DNA of 5,884 bases from Clostridia bacterium (GTDB lineage Bacteria > Bacillota > Peptococcia > Peptococcales > SKKY01), in NCBI GenBank assembly GCA_007123515.1, contig SKKY01000057.1:1-5884 (forward strand), given 5' to 3'. A model generated the notes under the pieces. That model did no database searches and was not told the DNA's origin. It was given only the letters and a program-made list of their open reading frames with translations. Positions 1-5,143 of the stretch are shown one piece after another. Every line of letters begins with the position of its first letter. Position 1 is the stretch's first letter. A program made the position numbers and the translations under genes.

Positions 1-584
1 ACTTCTGCTATTTTCCGTCTAGATAATTCCTGCCCCTGTCCAAAGGGTGTATAGTAATTAACAAAAAACGTAGCTTCCAGTCCAAAATCAGGGTATTCTT
101 CATAAAATTGTTTCATAACTCCAACACCGGATTTTGGGTCAATGATTAGGTTGCCGTTTTCATCTTCTATATATCTAAACTGTCCAACCGTTGCATCATC
201 AAAGGTCAAAACCACCGGTGATTTTCCTGCAGGAATGTCAATGTTTCCTAAAATCATATCTCTTAGACTTACCAGCACATAATCTTCTTCATAAAGTTTT
301 TCAAGATCCTTACGGAAACTTGTATAACTTCTTGCCCATCGGCCATCTTCTTCTCCGATAACATGATATTCAAGGATCATGATCCGGCCTAACTCATTGG
401 CTCCGATTTCTTCAAAATAGGATGGCTCAGGAGGGAAAACTTCTTCTTCAGCAGGAGTCTCTTCTTTTTCCGGTGGATTTGTTTCTCCTGTTGCTTTTGA
501 GTCATTATCAATTGTACAGCCTGTAACAAATAATACCGCGCTTAGTATAAGTATAAGAAAAATATATATATTTTTATTTTTCAT
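1..584 (-). CDS. Polysaccharide deacetylase (NodB-domain) lipoprotein, C-terminus outside window
   Basis: The reading frame is open for 194 codons from ATG at 584 to the window edge. The start has a strong GGGGGAG ribosome binding site 4 nt upstream. Residues 1-23 form a lipoprotein signal: a short Lys/Asn start, a hydrophobic stretch (6-20) and the lipobox V-T-G-C with Cys23, so the protein should be anchored to the outer face of the membrane. Residues 26-55 are a Pro/Glu-rich linker. The NodB domain follows: a V-V-L-T-F-D-D strand at 124-130, where D129 (general base) and D130 (metal ligand) are expected by family knowledge, and A-T-F-F-V at 171-175. The usual TFDDG is TFDDA here, and about 40 residues with an acidic, Asn/Gly-rich piece (139-150) separate the two motifs. 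The HxxxH metal motif would lie beyond the edge. Substrate is unknown; peptidoglycan or exopolysaccharide is likely. It lies after a terminator, so it is probably a separate unit. Confidence 0.85.
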   Translation of the reverse strand, partial: MKNKNIYIFLILILSAVLFVTGCTIDNDSKATGETNPPEKEETPAEEEVFPPEPSYFEEIGANELGRIMILEYHVIGEEDGRWARSYTSFRKDLEKLYEEDYVLVSLRDMILGNIDIPAGKSPVVLTFDDATVGQFRYIEDENGNLIIDPKSGVGVMKQFYEEYPDFGLEATFFVNYYTPFGQGQELSRRKIAE

Positions 585-602
585 TGTTCTCCCCCGTCTC
601 TT

Positions 603-630
603 AAAAGAAAAGCAGCCATTTAAGGCTGCT
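603..630 (-). terminator. Rho-independent terminator after endoA/mazF
   Basis: On the minus strand a perfect 7-bp stem AGCAGCC / GGCTGCT (630-624 with 617-611) encloses a 6-nt loop and is followed at once by TTTCTTTT (610-603). The other strand has no T-run after the stem, so it works in the minus direction only. It ends the operon that contains the toxin gene, about 20 nt after the toxin stop codon. Confidence 0.88.
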
Positions 631-632
631 TA

Positions 633-661
633 TTAATATGTATGTATCACCTATAAATCAA
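633..661 (-). promoter_or_regulatory. Possible sigma-A promoter for the deacetylase gene
   Basis: On the minus strand TTGATT (661-656) and TATTAA (638-633) are separated by 17 nt, each matching the sigma-A consensus at 4 of 6 positions. The predicted start would fall near 626, inside the first arm of the terminator hairpin, giving a leader of about 42 nt before the ATG at 584. It is the only plausible promoter I see close to this gene. The DNA is AT-rich and the match is modest, so this is tentative. Confidence 0.35.
638..646 (-). other. Tandem overlapping UACAU sites in the toxin mRNA 3' UTR
   Basis: The minus strand reads TACATACAT here, two overlapping copies of UACAU in the RNA, starting 4 nt after the toxin stop codon and ending 7 nt before the terminator stem. 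UACAU is the known cleavage sequence of Bacillus subtilis EndoA and Staphylococcus aureus MazF. The sequence is certain; use as a self-cleavage site is inference from the close similarity of this toxin to EndoA. Confidence 0.45.
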
Positions 662-1001
662 TTAGACCTAAGCTGATTTCTAGTGCTTTATTCACTTTGT
701 TCATCTGTGGTTTTTTCACCTGACTGATCCGGTCCTTTAACCTTGCTTTGTCGATGGTTCGCAACTGTTCAAGTAAAATGACCGAGTCTTTGAGCAACCC
801 ATTCTCTTTTGCTGATAGCTCTATATGCGTCGGCAACTTTGCTTTTGATATTTTACTGGTAATAGCCGCAACAATGGTTGTTGGGCTGTACTGATTGCCA
901 ATATCATTCTGCACTACAAGAACCGGCCGGGTTCCACCCTGCTCAGAGCCGACCACAGGACTGAGGTCGGCCATATATATCTCGCCTCTTTTTACGTTCA
1001 T
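651..1001 (-). CDS. ndoA: mRNA interferase toxin EndoA (MazF family)
   Basis: This is a sequence-specific endoribonuclease of the MazF/PemK family, 116 residues, the same length as Bacillus subtilis EndoA and very similar throughout by recall. The N-terminal V-K-R-G-E-I-Y and the block S-P-V-V-G-S-E-Q-G-G-T-R-P-V-L-V (14-29) are family signatures. R25 and T48, the catalytic residues of EndoA, are both present, as is the I-L-L-E-Q-(L)-R-T-I-D-K segment (75-85), so the enzyme should be active. By analogy it cleaves single-stranded RNA at UACAU in the cytoplasm and is held inactive by the antitoxin encoded directly upstream. The start codon shares one base with the antitoxin stop (TAATG), and its GGAG site lies in the last antitoxin codons, which implies translational coupling. 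A terminator follows the gene. Confidence 0.96.
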   Translation of the reverse strand: MNVKRGEIYMADLSPVVGSEQGGTRPVLVVQNDIGNQYSPTTIVAAITSKISKAKLPTHIELSAKENGLLKDSVILLEQLRTIDKARLKDRISQVKKPQMNKVNKALEISLGLIDL

Positions 1002-1273
1002 TATAACTCTCCAAATACTTTATCTAAGAGCTCCTGAACTTCTTCTTCTAAACAGATGCCCTCACAGGCAATTGATAGATTGATGTTCGCCATTTCCTGG
1101 TAGCCAGAAATCATTACACTCTTGATCTGATACTTTTCTCTGTCATCTAAATAGTTCCTTACAGCAGAACTACCCAGTTCTTCCTGGATTTTAATACTAT
1201 GCAGCCTTCTCACCTCTGGACACTCTAGTATGCTTTTTGGATATTGTGCTAATCCGTTATTTCCTCTATCCAT
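1001..1273 (-). CDS. ndoAI: EndoAI-like (CopG-type) antitoxin, diverged N-terminus
   Basis: This 90-residue protein is the partner antitoxin of the MazF toxin just downstream. A GGAGG site 7 nt before the ATG supports the start. Against Bacillus EndoAI as I recall it, a gapless alignment (offset 3) fits: E-L-x-S-x-A-V-R-x-Y at 32-41 matches helix 2 of the ribbon-helix-helix fold, and G-Y-Q-E-M-A-N-I-N-L-S-I at 57-68 matches the toxin-binding tail. The DNA-contacting strand is different: the usual K-I-S-L-P becomes L-A-Q-Y-P (8-12), keeping only the proline. The last 15 residues are acidic. It should neutralise EndoA; whether it still represses its own promoter is uncertain. No other frame restores a normal N-terminus, so a frameshift is unlikely. 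Gene position, size and the conserved tail make the identity fairly sure. Confidence 0.87.
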   Translation of the reverse strand: MDRGNNGLAQYPKSILECPEVRRLHSIKIQEELGSSAVRNYLDDREKYQIKSVMISGYQEMANINLSIACEGICLEEEVQELLDKVFGEL

Positions 1274-1317
1274 TAGTGCACCTCCAAGTCAACATCTTGC
1301 CGGATTTATTGTTGCAT

Positions 1318-1364
1318 CATATTTAAATAACCATGAATATTATATAAATAAATATGAAAATATG
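1318..1364. repeat. Three copies of a 7-bp motif around the antitoxin promoter
   Basis: On the plus strand AAATATG occurs at 1350-1356 and 1358-1364 (direct, 8-bp period), and its inverse CATATTT at 1318-1324. The inner pair extends to a perfect 9-bp inverted repeat (TCATATTTA at 1317-1325, TAAATATGA at 1349-1357). One copy touches the -35 box, one is in the spacer, and one lies just after the expected transcription start. I found no other copy in the window by eye. An operator role is a guess; the DNA is very AT-rich. Confidence 0.35.
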
Positions 1365-1367
1365 CAA
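1339..1367 (-). promoter_or_regulatory. Sigma-A promoter for the antitoxin-toxin pair
   Basis: On the minus strand TTGCAT (1367-1362) and a perfect TATAAT (1344-1339) are separated by exactly 17 nt. It sits in the 103-nt gap after alr, which is otherwise without a gene. The expected start near 1332 gives a leader of about 59 nt to the ATG at 1273. There is no terminator between alr and this promoter, so the pair can probably be transcribed both from here and by read-through from the upstream operon. Confidence 0.72.
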
Positions 1368-1376
1368 GTGTAATCA

Positions 1377-2501
1377 TTATTCTTTATAGATTCTGGGAAC
1401 TCTTTTGGAAATCATAGAAACAATTTCATAATTAATGGTTCCGATTTTTTCGGCAACATCATCTGCAGTCTCACAAACATCATACCCACCGATCAAAAAT
1501 ATTTCTTCCCCTTTATCGATATTTTCAATGCCATCAAGTGTAACCATGCATTGATCCATGCAGATCTTACCGATGATCCGTCTTTTTTTATTTCTGACAA
1601 CCACTTGCCCTTTGTCAGATAACAATCTGGTGTAGCCATCAGCATAACCGATGGGAATAGTACCAATTTTAGTCAGATGATCGGTTTTAAAAAACCCTCC
1701 ATAGCTAACAAGTGTTTCAGGCGGAATATTTTTCACTCTGGACAGGCGAGCTTTTAGTGATAATACCGGTCTAAGGCCTGATCTTTCTAATCCAACTTCA
1801 TCAGATGGTTTAAGGCCATAAAGAATAATCCCGGCTCTGACGATATCAAAATGGGCTTCCGGCAAAGATAAAATTGAGGCACTATTAGCAGCATGTTTTA
1901 AGGGAATGGAGCAACCGGTCAGTGCTTCTATGGTATCTACATATCTTTTAAAGTGATCTATTTGTTGCAAAGCATATTCCTTGTTCTTTTCATCCGCTTT
2001 GGATAGATGAGTAAAGATTCCTTCAACATAAATATTAGAAAGAGAAAAAATGTCAGCAATCCTGGCTTCATTCTCCGGACCCGGTAAAAAACCAATCCTT
2101 GTCATTCCTGTATCTAATTTAATATGAATTTTAGCTTTGACTCCCTTTTTTTTGGCAAGAGCATCAAGCATGTACGCTTCTTCTTCATCATATATACAAA
2201 AAGTTAACCCGTAATCGAGAGCTTTTTCAAAATCTTCCGGGGGAGTCCATCCAAGAATTAAAATTTCATCTTCAATACCGGCCTCTCTAAGTTCAATGGC
2301 TTCCTCTAATATCGCCACTGAAAAATAGGTGATCCCTTCTTTTTGCAGAGCCTTTGCAATCGCAACCGTTCCGTGACCGTACGCATTACCTTTAACCACT
2401 GCCATAATCTTTGTATTATTTGCAAGCTTATTTCTTATCTGCACTACATTATTTTTTAATGCCGACAGATCGATCTCAGCCCAGACAGGTCTGCTGAACA
2501 C
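1377..2501 (-). CDS. alr: Alanine racemase
   Basis: This PLP-dependent enzyme interconverts L- and D-alanine, supplying D-alanine for the peptidoglycan stem peptide and for teichoic acids. The 374-residue length is normal for a fold-III racemase. The N-terminal barrel carries the PLP lysine K37 in V-V-K-G-N-A-Y-G-H-G (35-44), where family members usually have KADAYGHG or KANAYGHG. K128 in I-K-L-D-T-G-M-T-R-I-G lines up with the carbamylated lysine, with R135 next; H165 and R222 (R-A-G-I) are in their expected places. The second catalytic residue, Y267, is in V-S-Y-G, and G-Y-A-D-G-Y (285-290) and C-M-D-Q-C-M (314-319) are the C-terminal signatures. The start codon is GTG, as no ATG gives the conserved N-terminus. 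It lies 19 nt after nnrD and is clearly in the same operon. Confidence 0.97.
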   Translation of the reverse strand: MFSRPVWAEIDLSALKNNVVQIRNKLANNTKIMAVVKGNAYGHGTVAIAKALQKEGITYFSVAILEEAIELREAGIEDEILILGWTPPEDFEKALDYGLTFCIYDEEEAYMLDALAKKKGVKAKIHIKLDTGMTRIGFLPGPENEARIADIFSLSNIYVEGIFTHLSKADEKNKEYALQQIDHFKRYVDTIEALTGCSIPLKHAANSASILSLPEAHFDIVRAGIILYGLKPSDEVGLERSGLRPVLSLKARLSRVKNIPPETLVSYGGFFKTDHLTKIGTIPIGYADGYTRLLSDKGQVVVRNKKRRIIGKICMDQCMVTLDGIENIDKGEEIFLIGGYDVCETADDVAEKIGTINYEIVSMISKRVPRIYKE

Positions 2502-2512
2502 TTCTAAAACAA

Positions 2513-2520
2513 CTCCTTTT
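2513..2520 (-). promoter_or_regulatory. Ribosome binding site for the GTG start of alr
   Basis: AAAAGGAG on the minus strand fills the start of the short gap after the nnrD stop codon. It is 11 nt from the GTG at 2501, longer than for the other genes here (4-7 nt), but no other start codon lies between them in frame. It therefore fixes the GTG as the start. Confidence 0.7.
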
Positions 2521-3396
2521 TTAATGATTTATTTTTATAATGGATTTAGACAAATAATCGGCCACATCAGTAGCCATCACCGCATATTCAGACATCTCAG
2601 CCGACGCCAGCTCGGCTGCTAATCCATGAAGATATACACCGCAAAGAGCAGCGCCAAGTAACTGATCACTCTGTACAAGAAAACCGGCAATCATTCCGGA
2701 GAGGACATCTCCGGTTCCAGCTTTACTTAGAGCGGAGTTGCCGGTCTTATTAACATAGACCTGACCCCCGGGATCGGCAATGATTGTCTGATACGATTTC
2801 AAAACAACTGTGATGTTATGTTGAACCGCAAACGCTGATGCTGTCTTTTCCTTATTAGCTAGAATATCCCCAACTGATAAACCGGTTAGCCTGGACATCT
2901 CTTTAATATGAGGTGTGATAATCACGTTTGCTTTTTTTCTTTTAAGAAGTGAAAGATTCTGACTCAGTAAATTTAAACCGTCAGCATCGATCAATATATT
3001 ATTTTTATATGAAAGTAGCAGGTCTTCTAGAACAACGGCAAGCTCAGGATGCTGACCAATGCCACATCCAAACACCAGTGTCCCGCAATTTTCAAGATCT
3101 GATTTGTTTTCCTGATAAAACTGCTTGTCAAAAAAACCTTCCCGGCTCTCTTTGACTGTTTTTACAATCACTTCCGGCATATCATTTTTTAGGTAGGACG
3201 CAAAACTTTTTCCGGCAAATGCAAAGACAAGACCGGCACCACTTCTGTATGCGGCACGGTTAACTAGTCTTGCTGCTCCGGACATGTCTAAAGAGCCGCA
3301 GATAACACCAAGCCGGCCGAATATACCTTTGTGACCGTCACTAACTCGTTTTGGAAGGTGTTGTAACACTATTTCTCTGGTTATCTGCTGCTTCAT
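2521..3396 (-). CDS. nnrD: ADP-dependent (S)-NAD(P)H-hydrate dehydratase, stand-alone
   Basis: The enzyme repairs hydrated (damaged) NADH and NADPH using ADP (ATP in eukaryotes) in the cytoplasm. The 291 residues form one ribokinase-like YjeF-C/NnrD domain. Signatures are H-K-G-x-F-G-R-L-G-V-I (22-32), G-S-x-x-M-S-G-A-A-R-L (34-44), L-I-D-A-D-G-L-N (135-142), I-T-P-H-x-x-E-M-x-R-L (160-170) and G-N-S-A-L-S-K-A-G-T-G-D-V-L-S-G (219-234), where D230 is the expected catalytic aspartate. Many bacteria fuse this domain to the NnrE epimerase; here NnrE is absent from the gene and from the window, as in Bacillus YxkO. The start at 3396 gives the normal N-terminus and has GGGGGAG 4 nt upstream. It lies inside the end of acpS, a 56-nt overlap. 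Its place in the acpS-alr cluster is common in Clostridia. Confidence 0.93.
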   Translation of the reverse strand: MKQQITREIVLQHLPKRVSDGHKGIFGRLGVICGSLDMSGAARLVNRAAYRSGAGLVFAFAGKSFASYLKNDMPEVIVKTVKESREGFFDKQFYQENKSDLENCGTLVFGCGIGQHPELAVVLEDLLLSYKNNILIDADGLNLLSQNLSLLKRKKANVIITPHIKEMSRLTGLSVGDILANKEKTASAFAVQHNITVVLKSYQTIIADPGGQVYVNKTGNSALSKAGTGDVLSGMIAGFLVQSDQLLGAALCGVYLHGLAAELASAEMSEYAVMATDVADYLSKSIIKINH

Positions 3397-3778
3397 CGTA
3401 CTCCCCCTGAATCATGACAAACGCTACCGCATACTCCCTGCAGTGACTGATTGAAAGCTGAATCGAAATTGATTGGCTTTTTTTGAAGATATCAGCGGCT
3501 TCATTTTTTAGAATGACCTCCGGTTTCCCGGAGGCATGATTACGTATTTCAATATCTGTAAAAGAAAATTCCCGAAATCCGGTTCCTAATGCCTTAGCGA
3601 CCGCTTCTTTAGCAGCAAATCGCCCCGCCAGAGAAGCATATGACTTTTTTTGCTCAAAACAATAGTCTTTTTCAGCTTCTGTAAGAATACGATCAGCAAA
3701 TCGGGGGTTTTTCTCCATCGCTTTTTTTATTCTTGATATTTCAATAATATCTGTACCGATGCCTGTGGTTTTCAACAT
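3341..3778 (-). CDS. acpS: Holo-[acyl-carrier-protein] synthase
   Basis: The enzyme moves 4'-phosphopantetheine from CoA to the serine of apo-ACP, enabling fatty acid and phospholipid synthesis. Family motifs are G-I-G-T-D-I-I-E-I (6-14), G-R-F-A-A-K-E-A (52-59) and L-S-I-S-H-C-R-E-Y-A-V-A-F-V (108-121). D10 and E58 correspond to the two metal-binding residues. The start at 3778 overlaps the glmM stop by 7 nt, with GGAG lying in the last glmM codons, so translation is probably coupled. At 145 residues it is about 20 longer than usual: the recognisable domain ends near residue 124, and the polar tail 125-145 is encoded mostly in the 56 nt shared with the start of nnrD. The tail resembles nothing I recognise and may simply be read-through of the ancestral stop position. 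Confidence 0.95.
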   Translation of the reverse strand: MLKTTGIGTDIIEISRIKKAMEKNPRFADRILTEAEKDYCFEQKKSYASLAGRFAAKEAVAKALGTGFREFSFTDIEIRNHASGKPEVILKNEAADIFKKSQSISIQLSISHCREYAVAFVMIQGEYDEAADNQRNSVTTPSKTS

Positions 3779-5118
3779 AACTCTCCAATGACAACATTTT
3801 TTATATCCACAGCGATGTTTACGATTTCTTGTTGATTCGGGCCTTCAACCATCACACGGATTAAGTTTTCTGTACCGGAAGCCCTGACAAGAATCCGCCC
3901 ATGACTACCAAGAAATTGTTCTTTTTCCAAAATAACGGAACGAATCGCAACATTGTCTTCCCAGCCACTTTTAGATGAAACAACAGCATTTTCGAGCACC
4001 TGAGGGTATTTGACATAGTCTTGTAAAAGATCTTCGGGATTTTTGCCACTTCTTGCCATAATATCAAGAATCATCAGTGCTGTAAGAATCCCATCTCCGG
4101 TGGTGTTATGTTCAAGAAAAATCAGATGACCTGATTGTTCGCCACCAATCACTGCATCATGACGAACCATCTCCTCAAGTACATATCGATCTCCTACTTT
4201 CGCTGCTATAAAATCAATATCTCTCTCTGATAAATATTTCTTTAATCCAAGATTACTCATCACGGTTCCGACAATTAGATTATTTCGTAATTTATCCTGT
4301 TTTTTCAGATCCTCGGCTATCATAGCCATTATCATATCTCCGTCTATTTCTTCACCGTTTTTATCAACCATCAACACCCTATCTGAATCACCGTCATGCG
4401 CAATCCCCAGATCAGCCTGATGAAAAAGCACGGCATTTTTGACTGCTTCAAGATGTGTTGAACCGCAGTTGTGATTAATATTAACTCCGTCAGGTGTATG
4501 GTTAATTGCCACCAGCTCACAACGATACCGGGATAAAAGATCCGGCATAATATAAGACGCTGATCCGTTTGCACAGTCTACAACAATTTTCTTGCCTGAT
4601 AAATCAAGAGGAAAGCGACTCAAAAGATACTCCTTATATTCTTCCGTCTTATCTTTTGCATCTAGCACTCTACCGACCTTATCTCCTGCCGGTCTTTGGG
4701 AGCATGATTCCGGATGTTCTATCAGATATTCGATTTGCTCTTCTACATCATCAGCCAGCTTAAAACCACGGGAGTTAAACAATTTGATCCCGTTATCGGC
4801 TGCAGGATTATGAGAAGCGGATATCATAATCCCCGCAGAATATCCGTAATTTTTTGTTATATAGGCTACTGTAGGTGTAGGGCACACGCCAAGCAGGTTC
4901 ACATCGATACCCATCGAGCAGATTCCTGAAGAAAGAGCGGCCTCAAGCATATCACCGGAAATTCTTGTATCACGACCGATGACAATGGCCGGATTCTTTA
5001 TATCGGTTCTGTCTCTTAAGACTTTTGCCGCAGCTTTACCCATTGAAAAAACCAACTCGGGCGTCAGAAAGATATTGGCTTCTCCTCTTATTCCGTCTGT
5101 ACCAAATAATTTTGACAT
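3772..5118 (-). CDS. glmM: Phosphoglucosamine mutase
   Basis: GlmM converts glucosamine-6-phosphate to glucosamine-1-phosphate, the step that commits to UDP-GlcNAc and so to peptidoglycan. The length (448) is typical. Domain signatures appear in order: F-G-T-D-G-I-R-G (5-12), the phosphoserine loop I-S-A-S-H-N-P (99-105) with catalytic S102, the Mg2+ loop D-G-D-S-D-R (242-247), the sugar loop G-G-E-Q-S-G-H, and the phosphate loop R-A-S-G-T-E-N (412-418). The last is usually R-x-S-G-T-E-P, so Asn replaces a common Pro; S-G-T-E is intact and I expect activity. The start at 5118 has GGAG 7 nt upstream. The gene follows cdaR by 25 nt. In Bacillus, Listeria and others GlmM binds CdaA and lowers c-di-AMP synthesis, and this neighbourhood suggests the same here. 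Confidence 0.97.
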   Translation of the reverse strand: MSKLFGTDGIRGEANIFLTPELVFSMGKAAAKVLRDRTDIKNPAIVIGRDTRISGDMLEAALSSGICSMGIDVNLLGVCPTPTVAYITKNYGYSAGIMISASHNPAADNGIKLFNSRGFKLADDVEEQIEYLIEHPESCSQRPAGDKVGRVLDAKDKTEEYKEYLLSRFPLDLSGKKIVVDCANGSASYIMPDLLSRYRCELVAINHTPDGVNINHNCGSTHLEAVKNAVLFHQADLGIAHDGDSDRVLMVDKNGEEIDGDMIMAMIAEDLKKQDKLRNNLIVGTVMSNLGLKKYLSERDIDFIAAKVGDRYVLEEMVRHDAVIGGEQSGHLIFLEHNTTGDGILTALMILDIMARSGKNPEDLLQDYVKYPQVLENAVVSSKSGWEDNVAIRSVILEKEQFLGSHGRILVRASGTENLIRVMVEGPNQQEIVNIAVDIKNVVIGELC

Positions 5119-5143
5119 ATGTCCACTCCGTTTCTGATATTTT

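Noticed and set aside
895..1083. Short plus-strand open frame across the toxin-antitoxin junction
   Set aside because: It lies opposite two well-supported genes, has no ribosome binding site I can see and resembles no protein; it is a shadow of the coding strand.
1140..1273. Frameshift as the cause of the unusual antitoxin N-terminus
   Set aside because: The other two frames contain stops near the start and show no better ribbon-helix-helix strand, and the in-frame alignment keeps family spacing.
1286..1316. Weak hairpin (CAACA / TGTTG, 15-nt loop) between alr and the antitoxin
   Set aside because: The stem is 5 bp with a long loop and has no T-run; it is not a terminator, and read-through from alr remains possible.
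2949..3155. Plus-strand frame opposite nnrD, and similar ones opposite glmM (4569-4929) and cdaR (5370-5627)
   Set aside because: All are antisense shadows of conserved genes, with composition that follows the coding strand and no recognisable domains.
3861..4067. Second minus-strand frames inside glmM (3861-4067 and 4371-4574)
   Set aside because: They are out-of-frame readings of glmM, whose own frame is intact and fully conserved.
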